DNA from: Methylobacterium sp. WSM2598
GTDB lineage: Bacteria; Pseudomonadota; Alphaproteobacteria; Rhizobiales; Beijerinckiaceae
DNA: 64,000 nucleotides
Assembly (NCBI RefSeq): GCF_000379105.1
Contig: NZ_KB900609.1
Location: 3,982,346-4,046,345 of the forward strand
Reading direction: 5' to 3'
The notes beneath the pieces are model-generated. The model worked only from the letters and a program-made list of their open reading frames with translations. It ran no database searches and had not been told where the DNA came from. Both the position numbers and the translations under genes were made by a program. This document shows positions 9,126 through 19,308 of the stretch, in pieces (positions within the stretch are counted from its first letter, which is position 1; each line of letters begins with the position of its first letter).

Positions 9126-9157
9126 GGGCCGCCCCGGCCGGGCCGGGGCCTGCCCGG

Positions 9158-9319
9158 TCAGAACGTCTCGCGGATCGCCTCGACGGCGTCCTTGGCTTCG
9201 CCGAGCCCCTTCAGCGCTCGGCCCTTCAGCTCCTGCGCCCTCCCCTCGGCCTGAAGCTTCCGGTCGCCCGTGAGGCCGTCGATCCCCTGCTTGGCGTGGC
9301 CGGCCGCCTCGTCGGCCAT
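9158..9319 (-). CDS. CsbD-like small stress protein
   Basis: This 53-residue product begins MADEAAGHAKQGIDGLTGD and continues with alternating charged helical sequence (KLQAEGRAQELKGRALKGLG). It matches the CsbD-like pattern of small, soluble, stress-induced proteins. It may start a little earlier, since the frame stays open upstream (DLIEG), but no better start codon is seen. Function in the family is not known biochemically. It is embedded in a decayed region, so it could itself be a remnant. Confidence 0.55.
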   Translation of the reverse strand: MADEAAGHAKQGIDGLTGDRKLQAEGRAQELKGRALKGLGEAKDAVEAIRETF

Positions 9320-9508
9320 GCCCTCGATCAGGTCCGCGGTCCCGGCGCCGGCCCCGGATCGGCCCGGCCCGGCAGCGCCGAGAGGATCCCGGATGGGCGG
9401 GAGATCGGCCGCGCCCGCGCGGACGAGGCCCTGGTCGCCGGCGAGGCCGCGGCCGTGAACCCCTCCGACGCCAAGGCGGCGCTCGGCCCGATGCCCTCCG
9501 CGGTCTTT

Positions 9509-9611
9509 CCCCGGACCCCCGCCCCGGACCCCCGCCCCGGACCCCCGCCCCGCACCTCCGCCCCGCACCTCCGCCCCGCACCTCCGCCCCGCGCCTCCGC
9601 CCCGCACCCCC
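9509..9611. repeat. 12-bp minisatellite
   Basis: About eight and a half 12-bp units of the GCCCCGGACCCC or GCCCCGCACCTC type run in direct order. All six frames across it stay open, which makes long artificial frames in this area. Confidence 0.75.
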
Positions 9612-9855
9612 GGGCGCGACTTCGCGGGCCGCGTCCGCGAAGGCCCGGCAGCGCTCGTCGGCAAGGCGGTGTTCGGCTCCTCGGGCGACCTCGGCATCCG
9701 GCGGGACGGCACCCCTGCGAGCCACCTCGTGGTCGAGGCGGAGGCGCTGGTCGCGAGGCAGGAGGGGATCGGCATGGAGGAGGCGGCCGGCCGAGGCGGA
9801 CCGGGCGGTGCTCGGCGCCTCGCGGAACCGGCTGATCCTGCGCCCCGGGCCCTGA
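9612..9855 (+). pseudogene. Decayed PRC-barrel-like domain
   Basis: In one forward frame the sequence LVGKAVFGSSGDLGIRRDG then ASHLVVEAEAL resembles a PRC-barrel domain. A different frame further on reads RAVLGASRNRLILRPGP before a stop, so at least one frameshift separates the halves. No intact start is present and the region merges into the 12-bp minisatellite. Weakly supported relic. Confidence 0.35.
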
Positions 9856-10265
9856 GCGCATCCCACCCCTTGCCCCTGTCCGGCCGCTCGGGGCCGCCAC
9901 GCGGCGTCAATCCCGGCAAGTTTGGCCTTCATGGACAGCGCCTTGACGCAAAATATCAGGCAATGCTTCTATCCTTACGTCATCACAATCTGACCGCGCA
10001 GTCACACCGAAAACACCATCGAGACTTTTACAATCTTTGACAGACATAGCTAATCCGGCATAGCCATGTCGGAGATGTGATCTCCGCCGTCTCGGTCTTC
10101 GCCGGCCGCAGGACACCCACGGGGCTCCCCAATTGGGCCTAAGATCTGGAACTTCCGGAAGAATCCGGGCCGTCCAGGAGCCGATTAAGGGATTTTTTCG
10201 GAAGCCGCTCTACAACAGCGGGGTCGGTTCATCCTGATCGATCGGCAGACTTGCAGGCAGGCCGC
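9856..10265. other. Lower-GC intergenic region before the diguanylate cyclase gene
   Basis: Positions about 9920-10060 are much less GC-rich than the flanks. No protein or RNA gene is recognised. It probably contains the promoter of the GGDEF gene downstream. Confidence 0.35.
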
Positions 10266-11672
10266 ATGTCCGTTTCGACTGCTGCTGTGACGAGACGCCC
10301 GGATCCGGCGTGGGGTCCGCGGCCGTTCGGAAGTGGGGCGGAGTCCCACCTCGACGCGATGTGCCGCACGGCCGCGGCCCTGCTCGGCCTGCCGGCCGCC
10401 CTGGTGTCGCGCGCGGGGGCGGAGGGCCACCGGATCGAGGCGGCGTGCGGGCTCCCGGCCGCGGAGGCGCCCCGGGCGGCCGCGCTCTGCGCGCAGGTCC
10501 TCCTGGGCGACGAGGTGCTGGTGGTCGAGGATGCGGCGGAGGATCCGCGCGTCTCCGAGGCGGGCCGGGGGCGCGGGAGCTTCCTGAGGTTCTTCGCCGG
10601 AGTTCCGCTGATCCTGGCTCCGGGCCTGCGCCTCGGGGTGCTGGCCGTGCTCGGCCCGACCCCGCGCCGCGTCTCGCCCGAGGAGCGCGCGCGCCTCGCG
10701 GATCTCGCGGCGATCGTCGGCGCGCATCTGCGCCTGCGCCACACCGAGGCGGTCCTGCGCACCAGCGAGGCGCATTTCCGGCTCCTGGCCGAGAGCGCCT
10801 CCGACATGATCGTGCTCGCCGACGCGGACACGACCCGGCGCTACGTCTCGCCGGCCTCGCTCCCCCTCCTCGGCTACGCGCCCGAGGAACTCGTCGGCAC
10901 CCGCCCGATCGACGGCGTCCACCCGGACGACGCGGCGGGCTACCGCGCCCTGCTCGATCGCGTGAGCCGCGGCGAGGCCGACCGGGTCGTGGGCCGGCAG
11001 CGCTACCGGCGCAAGGACGGCCGCTTCGTCTGGGTCGAGGCGACGTTCAGCGTGATGCGCGAGGGCGGGACGGGCCTGCCCACCGGCTACGTGGCGGCGG
11101 TGCGCGACATCTCGGAGCGCAAGGAGGCGGAGAGCCGGATCGCGCATCTGGCGCTCCACGACGCGCTCACGGGCCTGCCGAACCGCCTGCTGCTGCGCGA
11201 CCGGTTGCAGCAGGAACTGGCCCTGGTGCAGCGCTACGGCGGCGCCTTCGCGCTGCTCTGCCTCGACCTCGACCATTTCAAGGAGGTGAACGACCGCTTC
11301 GGCCACGCGGCCGGCGACGCGCTCCTGTGCGCCGCGGCCGAGCGGATCCGGCGCATCATCCGGACCGAGGACACGGCGGCGCGGATCGGCGGGGACGAGT
11401 TCGTGATCCTCCAGACCCGCACGAACCAGCCGGTCAATGCCGAGGCCATGGCCCGCCGCCTGATCGAGGCGCTCCACGCCCCCTTCGCCCTCGCGGGCTT
11501 TCCCCCGCTCACCGTGGGAGTGAGCATCGGGGTCGCCTTCGCCCCGCGCGACAGTCTCGACGGGGAGGGACTCTACCGGCTGGCAGACCAGGCGCTCTAC
11601 GCCGCCAAGGCGGCGGGGCGCGGCGTCGTGCGCCTCGCCCCGCACTCTGCCCGCGCGCGCGCCGGGGCCTGA
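10266..11672 (+). CDS. GAF-PAS-GGDEF diguanylate cyclase
   Basis: This 468-residue soluble protein has a GAF-like domain (about 15-150), a PAS domain with PAC end (LLAESASDMIVLADAD to VAAVRDISERKEAE, about 160-285) and a GGDEF domain (about 290-460). The GGDEF motif is intact (RIGGDEFVIL), preceded by DALTGLPNRLLL and LDLDHFKEVND, so it should make cyclic di-GMP from two GTP. No EAL domain follows. No RxxD inhibitory site is clear before the motif. The ATG at 10266 is chosen over the TTG at 10251. It is a single gene. Confidence 0.88.
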   Translation: MSVSTAAVTRRPDPAWGPRPFGSGAESHLDAMCRTAAALLGLPAALVSRAGAEGHRIEAACGLPAAEAPRAAALCAQVLLGDEVLVVEDAAEDPRVSEAGRGRGSFLRFFAGVPLILAPGLRLGVLAVLGPTPRRVSPEERARLADLAAIVGAHLRLRHTEAVLRTSEAHFRLLAESASDMIVLADADTTRRYVSPASLPLLGYAPEELVGTRPIDGVHPDDAAGYRALLDRVSRGEADRVVGRQRYRRKDGRFVWVEATFSVMREGGTGLPTGYVAAVRDISERKEAESRIAHLALHDALTGLPNRLLLRDRLQQELALVQRYGGAFALLCLDLDHFKEVNDRFGHAAGDALLCAAAERIRRIIRTEDTAARIGGDEFVILQTRTNQPVNAEAMARRLIEALHAPFALAGFPPLTVGVSIGVAFAPRDSLDGEGLYRLADQALYAAKAAGRGVVRLAPHSARARAGA

Positions 11673-11673
11673 T

Positions 11674-11790
11674 CCGGGATCGGCTTGATCGAAGCGGATC
11701 CCGGCTCACACGCCTGCGCGGCGCCTGAGCCACGCCGACATCCGCATTGCCGAAATGGGAGATGGCGAAGCCATCAACCGGACCGCGTGT
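11674..11790. repeat. Dispersed repeat family 2, copy at 11.7 kb
   Basis: The copy carries a hairpin GATCCGGGATC..GCGGATCCCGG, then a core related to GACATCCGCATTGCCGAAAT and GGCGAAGCCATCAACCGG. Related cores occur at 23.1-23.2, 33.9-34.1 and 39.45-39.55 kb. It follows directly after the stop of the GGDEF gene. Confidence 0.6.
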
Positions 11791-12722
11791 GAGCGCGGCC
11801 CGGCGCGGGGTTCCGCTCCCGGGCGGGATCGCCCCTTCTCGATGAGGCACGCGAATCCGCGCGGTCGGGCGGCCCGACCGGGCGCGAAGGGGTGTGTCGA
11901 GGCGACGCGCTCCCCGCCCCGCCACGCGGCGGGCCGGATTACCGCGCGAGCGGCGGCGCGAAAGGCGCAGATCATGCACGCCTCGCGAGAGGGTGCTCGC
12001 CCGGCCCGGAGGCAAGCGATCCTGGCGCGACACGTCGGCGTTGGCCGGCCGCCCGCGCGGCCGGAGATAGGGCGTGGTCCTCGCGCTGGCGTTGCCTGTA
12101 CGACCACTCTGCGGAGCGCCTTCGTTTGGTCTTGTCGTGGGACGTCTCGCAGACTGCACCTCAGGTCGTCGATGCGCGACATCCTGGGATTCGCCGAAAT
12201 GCGCCCTTGGGTCTTGTCACACCTCTTCGCTGCCATAGAGGGAGCTTCGATGTGAGTGTCGATCATCATGAAATTTGACTACATCTCTCGTTTTATTTTC
12301 TTCGCACGTTGAATTCAGGCGGCACAGGCGGAGTTTCATACCAAGCTGATTGCCTAATAGCGCTTTATTACGTTAGGGTACAAAAGGGATTGCTCCGCCA
12401 CAGCGATGATGCCATCCTATCAAGAGTTCGAGAAGAATCAAGCGAAGCCGATTACGGATTAGCATGATGGCGATGCATCATAGATAATTGGCAACAGTGC
12501 TATGACAGCATGCGATTATGCAAGCTAGATATGACATATTGCAGATTACCTCATATTATTAATTCGACCAAACAGAGCAATTTCACAGAAATCTATTATG
12601 GATTTCGATATGAGTTATACGATTATTTCAGGTGTAAAAGCACCATTTATATCAGTTAATTACTGCAATTTTCTACGCTCGTTTATTCGCCGAGAGATCA
12701 AGACCGTCCGATCGCCGCGGCG
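11791..12722. other. Gene-poor stretch including a low-GC block
   Basis: No supported gene is seen. Up to about 12240 the sequence is GC-rich without coding character. From about 12240 to 12690 it is strikingly AT-rich, with many A/T runs, which is unlike anything else of this length in the window. The boundary at about 12690 is abrupt and cuts into the 5' part of the next reading frame. A short frame at 12598 (MDFDMSYTIISGVKAPFISV) is open but has no recognised relatives or clear ribosome site. Confidence 0.5.
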
Positions 12723-13499
12723 GTGCTGGCCGTTCTGGCGACCGAGAGCCAGGGCACCGGCAACCTCGCCCTGTTCCCGGTCATCGTCCTGGCCTTCGGT
12801 CCGCTCGGCGGATTCGCCGCAGACTCGGCCCGACCGCCCCGCCCATCCCGGGGCGATCATGGGGCGAGCGCACTCGTCGTCGCTCTCCTGGTGACCGCGG
12901 GCTACCCTCTGGCGGAGTCCATCCTGCGCCGCGGGAGCACGATGGCGGTCCATCACCTCGCCTCCATGAGGCGCGAGCCCGCACTCGACGCGGTGATCGG
13001 GCGCGCGCTCGTCCCGCAGCGGACCAGCACGGTCGCCGATCGCTACACGGCCCTCTGGCACGGCCCCGAGGCAACCAAGGTGATCGTCCAAGGGGCCGAT
13101 TCCGCCTTCGCGGGCGGCCTGAACGCGACCGAACCCGCGATGAGCCTCGCATGGGCGCGCGAGGTCGCGGCCATGGGCGAGTTGGTGCGACGGCGCAACC
13201 TCGTCCACCCGCCGATGCGGGTGACCACGATCGGCTACGTCGAACCTTTCGGCCGCCTTCTCGGCGCCTCTCCCACGCCCGGCACCAAACTCTGGCTCGA
13301 TCCCTTGCGGACGGTCGGCAAGCTGACGGTCGACGAGGCACGCGCCTACCTGGCGAAGGCCGATGCCGTCTTCGTCCAGACATGCCCACTCAATCCCACG
13401 CTTCGGGAGATGACCGACACGTCGTTCCTGGCGGCACTCCGGGAGCGGTCCAACCTTGCCGATGCCACCGCCTGCTACGAGGTCTGGCTGCGCGCCTGA
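12723..13499 (+). CDS. C-terminal part of a hypothetical membrane protein, probably 5'-truncated
   Basis: The frame has no good start: GTG 12723 is the first usable codon and the frame is open back to 12660 into AT-rich DNA. The first 60 residues contain two hydrophobic stretches; the rest is soluble. The segment TTIGYVEPFGRLLGASPTPG and later KADAVFVQTCPLNPTLREM recall the C-terminal domain of large integral-membrane proteins of unknown function in Rhizobiales. I read it as the 3' remainder of such a gene whose 5' part was replaced by foreign AT-rich DNA. Function unknown. Confidence 0.42.
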   Translation: MLAVLATESQGTGNLALFPVIVLAFGPLGGFAADSARPPRPSRGDHGASALVVALLVTAGYPLAESILRRGSTMAVHHLASMRREPALDAVIGRALVPQRTSTVADRYTALWHGPEATKVIVQGADSAFAGGLNATEPAMSLAWAREVAAMGELVRRRNLVHPPMRVTTIGYVEPFGRLLGASPTPGTKLWLDPLRTVGKLTVDEARAYLAKADAVFVQTCPLNPTLREMTDTSFLAALRERSNLADATACYEVWLRA

Positions 13500-13584
13500 G
13501 CGGACCCGTCCGCATCCGGCGAGGGCCACTCCGTTGCGGGCCCGCCGCCGGCGTCACCGCCGAACGCCGCCGGGCCCGCTCCGA

Positions 13585-13856
13585 TCAGCGCTCGCTGCGG
13601 CGCGCGTCGAAGCAGGTCTTCGTCTGGCCGGGGGCCGGGTCGCCGAAATTCTGGTTGTTGCACGCGACTTGGCCGCCCTGCGGGAAGGGCCGGCCGTCCT
13701 GCCCGGAACGCCGGAGAAGACGGTGGTCGGTCAGGGCATCACGCGGACCTCGCCCTCCGGCACGCAGGGCACGAGGTCGTCGGTGTTCACCTGGGCCTGC
13801 GCCGCCCCGGCGGCCAAGCCGAGGGCCCATCCGGCGATCACCACGGCCGCGCGCAT
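13585..13856 (-). pseudogene. Small secreted protein gene with a probable frameshift
   Basis: From ATG 13856 the minus strand encodes a good signal peptide (MRAAVVIAGWALGLAAGAAQ) and VNTDDLVPCVPEGEVRVMP before a stop at about 13736. In another frame the sequence continues as GGQVACNNQNFGDPAPGQTK then TCFDARRSER and stops at 13585, which looks like the Cys-containing end of the same small periplasmic protein. A single frameshift near 13735 would join them. Alternatively the first frame is a complete 40-residue protein. Confidence 0.4.
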
Positions 13857-14037
13857 CGTCCCGTCTCCCTCGCCCCTGATCCGGCCCGCGCACAGCACGG
13901 CAAGCGTGGCGGCGGAGGTCGCGCCGGACCTTGTCCACCCGCGCGGCGGTCCGCGGGACGGCGCGGCCCGGACCGGCGCTTGTGGGCGGGGCGCCGGGCC
14001 GCTAACCCGGGACGAGACAGATCAGGGAGTGCGCCAG

Positions 14038-14829
14038 ATGGGCAGCGAGGGACGGACGGACGAGTTGCTGGTCTCGATCGACGGGGGCATCGCCCGCGCG
14101 ACCTTCAACCGGCCGCAGGCGCGCAACGCGCTCACCTTCGCGATGTACGAGGACCTCGCCGCCTTCTGCGCGCGCGTCAACGAGGATCCCTCGGTGCGGG
14201 TGCTCGTCATCTCCGGGGCCGGCGGCAAGGCCTTCGCGGCGGGGACGGACATCGCCCAGTTCCGCGCCTTCACGACGCCGCAGGACCCGCTCGATTACGA
14301 GCGGCGCATCGACCGCATCCTGTCGACCCTGGAGACCTGCCAAGTCCCGACCATCGCGTCGGTCGCGGGGGCCTGCACAGGCGGCGGGGCGGCGATCGCG
14401 GCCTGCTGCGACCTGCGCGTCGCCTCCGCGGAGGCCCGGTTCGGCTTCCCGATCGCCCGGACCCTCGGCAATTGCCTCTCGCTGTCGAGCCTCGCGCGGC
14501 TCTCGGGCCTGGTCGGCGCGGCCCGGGTCAAGGAGATGATCTTTACGGGCCGGCTCTACGAGGCCGAGGAGGCGAAGGCGGCGGGCTTCCTGCACGAGGT
14601 CGTGCCGGACGCGGACGCGCTCGCGGCCCGCACCGAGGCGCTCGCCCTCACCGTCGCGGCCCAGGCCCCGCTGACCCTGCGCGCCACCAAGGAGGGGCTG
14701 CGCCGCATCCAGGCGGTCCCCTCCGAGGCGGGCGACGACCTGATCCTGATGTGTTACACGAGCGAGGATTTCCGCGAGGGGATCGAGGCCTTCCTGGGCA
14801 AGCGCCCGCCGCAGTGGAAGGGGCGCTGA
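14038..14829 (+). CDS. Enoyl-CoA hydratase/isomerase family protein
   Basis: The 263 residues make a standard crotonase. The first oxyanion-hole segment is GKAFAAGTDIAQF and the second is CTGGGAAIAACCDLRVASAE. The usual downstream region (RFGFPIARTLGNCLS) lacks the second catalytic Glu typical of true hydratases at the expected place, so isomerase, hydrolase or other crotonase chemistry is possible. Substrate not predictable. Solitary gene; the ATG is preceded by GGGAGTG. It converges on the small secreted protein gene at 14849. Confidence 0.82.
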   Translation: MGSEGRTDELLVSIDGGIARATFNRPQARNALTFAMYEDLAAFCARVNEDPSVRVLVISGAGGKAFAAGTDIAQFRAFTTPQDPLDYERRIDRILSTLETCQVPTIASVAGACTGGGAAIAACCDLRVASAEARFGFPIARTLGNCLSLSSLARLSGLVGAARVKEMIFTGRLYEAEEAKAAGFLHEVVPDADALAARTEALALTVAAQAPLTLRATKEGLRRIQAVPSEAGDDLILMCYTSEDFREGIEAFLGKRPPQWKGR

Positions 14830-14848
14830 GGGCGCCCCAGCGCGGCGG

Positions 14849-15187
14849 TCAGTGGCCGCCGCCGCCCTTGCTCCCCTCCCCGCCGGCGCCCTTGCCGCCC
14901 TGCAGCGCCGCCACGGCGCGGACGTCCGCCCCGCGGCTGCAATCGGGCTCGCTGCGCTCCGCCCGGCAGGCATAGAGCCACGCCCCGACATCGGTGCCGC
15001 AGCGGCCGAGAAGCTGACCCGCCTGCTGCTTGAGGTCGGGCTTCTCGCCATCCTTCCTGGATTCGCTCGTTCTCTGCTGCGCCTGTTCCAACAGGCAGCT
15101 GCGCAGGCGCTGATCCAATTCCAGCGTCTGCGCCTCGGCGGAGGCCGCGGAGAGGAGCAGGGCAAGGGAGATGATCGTGATCCGCAT
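14849..15187 (-). CDS. Hypothetical secreted protein
   Basis: This 112-residue protein has a clear signal peptide (MRITIISLALLLSAASAEAQ). The mature part has cysteines at CLLEQ, GRCGTD, YACRAE and PDCSRG, so disulphides are likely, and ends in a glycine-rich tail. No family is recognised. It lies between groEL and the enoyl-CoA hydratase gene and is transcribed alone. Confidence 0.6.
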   Translation of the reverse strand: MRITIISLALLLSAASAEAQTLELDQRLRSCLLEQAQQRTSESRKDGEKPDLKQQAGQLLGRCGTDVGAWLYACRAERSEPDCSRGADVRAVAALQGGKGAGGEGSKGGGGH

Positions 15188-15412
15188 GCCCCTAGGTTAG
15201 CGGACGGAAGTTACCGGCCCGTCATCGGAACGCTTTGCAGTCTCCGCAGGCCGCCGGACTGACCGCGCCCGCGCGACGACTTGGCCGGGCGCGCCCGCGC
15301 GCCGATTGAGCGAGGCGCGGCGGCGGCGACCCGTCGCCGGGGCCGACCGGGGGCCCGAACGCAGAGAGGCCGCCTCGCGGCGGCCTCTCCGTCTCGTGGT
15401 GGCGAGTGGACC

Positions 15413-17050
<1,638 letters not shown>

Positions 17051-17149
17051 GTCCAAACCTCTCTGTTCGATCGTCGTCTTGCGCGATCCCCGGCGCGGCG
17101 CCCGCCTCGCGGGGGCGGCGCGGGGGTCGCGGCGGAATTCCGGGCCGCC

Positions 17150-17437
17150 TTACGCGAGCACGCCCATGATGTCGGACTCCTTCATGATCAGGAGGTCCTG
17201 GCCGTCGATCTTGACCTCGGTGCCCGACCACTTGCCGAACAGCACGCGGTCACCGGCCTTCACGTCGAGGGGGGTCACCTTGCCGGTCTCGTCGCGGGCG
17301 CCCGGGCCGACGGCGACGATCTCGCCCTCCTGGGGCTTCTCCTTGGCGGTGTCCGGGATGATGATGCCGCCCTTGGTCTTCTCCTCGCTCTCGATGCGAC
17401 GGACGACCACGCGGTCGTGCAGCGGACGGAATTGCAT
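17150..17437 (-). CDS. groS: Co-chaperonin GroES
   Basis: The 95-residue lid of the GroEL chamber starts MQFRPLHDRVVVRRIESEEK. The mobile loop contains KTKGGIIIPDTAKEKPQ, and the C-terminal domain ends MKESDIMGVLA. It is the first gene of the groESL operon. An inverted repeat of CIRCE type lies 80 bases upstream, showing HrcA-type heat-shock control. Confidence 0.98.
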   Translation of the reverse strand: MQFRPLHDRVVVRRIESEEKTKGGIIIPDTAKEKPQEGEIVAVGPGARDETGKVTPLDVKAGDRVLFGKWSGTEVKIDGQDLLIMKESDIMGVLA

Positions 17438-17517
17438 GTGCTGCCCTCTTGCTTCCCACAAGGACTTGGCGATGGTGCCTCGGCGTCGGTGCGGCCGCAC
17501 GGTGTCGGCGCGGCCTG

Positions 17518-17544
17518 TTAGCACTCACTTTCGGTGAGTGCCAG
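17518..17544 (-). promoter_or_regulatory. CIRCE operator (HrcA binding site) of groESL
   Basis: TTAGCACTC, a 9-nt spacer, then GAGTGCCAG. This matches the CIRCE consensus (TTAGCACTC-N9-GAGTGCTAA) with two changes in the right arm. It stands between groES and the divergent CorA-type gene, which starts 83 bases away on the other strand. Confidence 0.92.
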
Positions 17545-17626
17545 AGCCGCGGCTGACCTATGCGGACCCTTCGGGCAAGTCAAGACGTTCTGCGCCAACA
17601 AGCCGGCCCACCAGGATCCTTCCCCG

Positions 17627-18604
17627 ATGATCACCCTGCACGGCCCCGGCGGCGTCGTGGCCGAAGGCGAGGCCTGCGCGGCGCCGCCGCCTCACGGGGT
17701 CTGGCTCGACCTCGTCGATCCGAGCGAGACCGAGATCGCGCTCGCCGAGGAGGCGACGGGGCTCCAGGTGCCCAGCCGCGCGGCCCTGAGCGAGGTCGAG
17801 CGGTCGAGCCGCCTGCGGCGGCGGCGCGACGCGCTCTACCTCAGCACCCCGATGGTGTCCTTCGTTCCGGGCGATCTCGGGCTTCGCCCGCTCGGCTTCG
17901 TGCTGACCCGCGAGCGGCTGGTCTCGATCCGCTTCCAGCCGCTCGCGGCCTTCGACGCGGTCAAGCAGCGCCAGGCCGAGCGCGACGGCCTGGAGACCAG
18001 CGTCGGGGTGCTCACCGCCCTGATGGCCGAACTCGTCGACGCCATGGCGGACAGCCTGGAGGCGATGAGCGACGCGCTCGACGCGCTCTCGACCCGGGTC
18101 TTCCACTTCGACGCGGGGCACGGCGAGGCCTCGGCGCCCAAGCGGCGCGACCTCGCCCTGCGCCGGATCCTCGGCGAGATCGGGCGCCGGGGGAAGGCCC
18201 TCGCCAAGCTGCGCTCCGCCCTCGTCGGCCTCGACCAGATGGTGCCCTACGTGGCGAGCGAGGCGGAGGCCTGGCTCGGCCCGGAGGACCATGCCCATCT
18301 CGACACGCTGCACCTCGACATCGCCTCGCTGGAGGAGTTCGAGACCCGGCTCTCCGAGACGGTGCAGTTCCTGCTCGACGCGGCCCTCGGCCTCATCAAC
18401 ATCGAGCAGAACAACACGTTTCGCGTGCTCACGGTGGTGTCGATCATCGGCATCCCGCCGACGCTCGTCGCGTCGATGTACGGCATGAACTTCAAGCACA
18501 TGCCGGAGCTGGACTGGGCCTGGGGCTATCCCTACGGGCTCGCCGTGATCGCGCTGAGCGCGCTCGCGCCCGCCCTGTGGTTCAAGCTGAGGGGCTGGTT
18601 CTGA
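17627..18604 (+). CDS. CorA-family divalent metal ion transporter
   Basis: The 325-residue protein has a long cytoplasmic N-terminal domain with helical arms and two C-terminal transmembrane helices. The signature MYGMNF sits at the end of the first helix, as in Mg2+ and Zn2+ channels of the CorA/ZntB group. The loop after GMN reads KHMPELDWAWGYPYG. Ion choice (Mg2+, Zn2+ or Co2+) cannot be told from sequence. It is divergent from groES and the CIRCE site lies in the shared region, but co-regulation is only a possibility. Confidence 0.88.
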   Translation: MITLHGPGGVVAEGEACAAPPPHGVWLDLVDPSETEIALAEEATGLQVPSRAALSEVERSSRLRRRRDALYLSTPMVSFVPGDLGLRPLGFVLTRERLVSIRFQPLAAFDAVKQRQAERDGLETSVGVLTALMAELVDAMADSLEAMSDALDALSTRVFHFDAGHGEASAPKRRDLALRRILGEIGRRGKALAKLRSALVGLDQMVPYVASEAEAWLGPEDHAHLDTLHLDIASLEEFETRLSETVQFLLDAALGLINIEQNNTFRVLTVVSIIGIPPTLVASMYGMNFKHMPELDWAWGYPYGLAVIALSALAPALWFKLRGWF

Positions 18605-18903
18605 TCCGAGCGGGGATGTCTCGCGAGCGCTGGTTGCGGTCTCGCACGGTCGCCGCGCCGTTGGCCTGCGTCGCCGAGTCGTGAGGGTCGGCGGCCCGAT
18701 GCGTCGGCGTTCTGCGCCGTTGGCCGGACGCGGGCGCGGCCTCGCCGCCGGCCGCCCGCCGCGAGCCGGATGCCGGCGCGGAGGAGCGGGAGCGCCGGCC
18801 GCGCTTGACTCAGGTCAAGGCCGGGGCCGGCCGCGCGGGGGAGGATGCCGCCACGGTTCGGGCCGCCCTCCAGACATGCGGCGGCCCGCCAGCGGAGCGC
18901 AGC

Positions 18904-19299
18904 ATGACCGTCCCCACCGTCGGCGACGTGATCGCCGGCCACCCCCTCCACGCGGTGACCGGGAGCTTCACGATCGCGAGCGTCTGCCACCGGATGCGGG
19001 CGCTCAACGTCGGCGCGCTCGCGGTGCTGGACGAGGGCCGGCTCATCGGCATCATCAGCGAGCGCGACATCGCCCGGCGGGTGATCGCGGGCCACCGCGA
19101 CCCGATGCTGACCCTGGTGCGCGAGGTGATGACCCGCGAGCCCCTGACCATCGCCGCGCAGGCGCCCCTCGCCGAGGCGCACCGGCTCATGGCCGAGAGG
19201 GGCATCCGCCACCTGCCGGTGATGCGGGACGAGGCGGTGGTCGGCATGATCTCGCTGCGCGACATCCCGGCCGAGGCCGGGGCCGAGGCGCTCGCCTGA
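18904..19299 (+). CDS. Two-CBS-domain protein
   Basis: This 131-residue protein consists of a pair of CBS motifs: residues about 1-65 (GALAVLDEGRLIGIISERDI) and about 70-125 (IRHLPVMRDEAVVGMISLRD). Such stand-alone Bateman modules bind adenine nucleotides or SAM and regulate other proteins. It is close to the end of the CorA-type gene but 299 bases separate them. The tail-to-tail neighbour is the EamA gene. Confidence 0.88.
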   Translation: MTVPTVGDVIAGHPLHAVTGSFTIASVCHRMRALNVGALAVLDEGRLIGIISERDIARRVIAGHRDPMLTLVREVMTREPLTIAAQAPLAEAHRLMAERGIRHLPVMRDEAVVGMISLRDIPAEAGAEALA

Positions 19300-19308
19300 C
19301 CGGTCGGG

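Noticed and set aside
12598..12894. Small plus-strand frame starting MDFDMSYT
   Set aside because: Begins in AT-rich DNA and crosses the junction into another gene's frame; no ribosome site and no recognised relatives.
17518..17544. CIRCE element as the operator of the CorA-type gene
   Set aside because: CIRCE lies at the groES side in the usual place and the CorA-type proteins are not known HrcA targets; joint control remains only a possibility.
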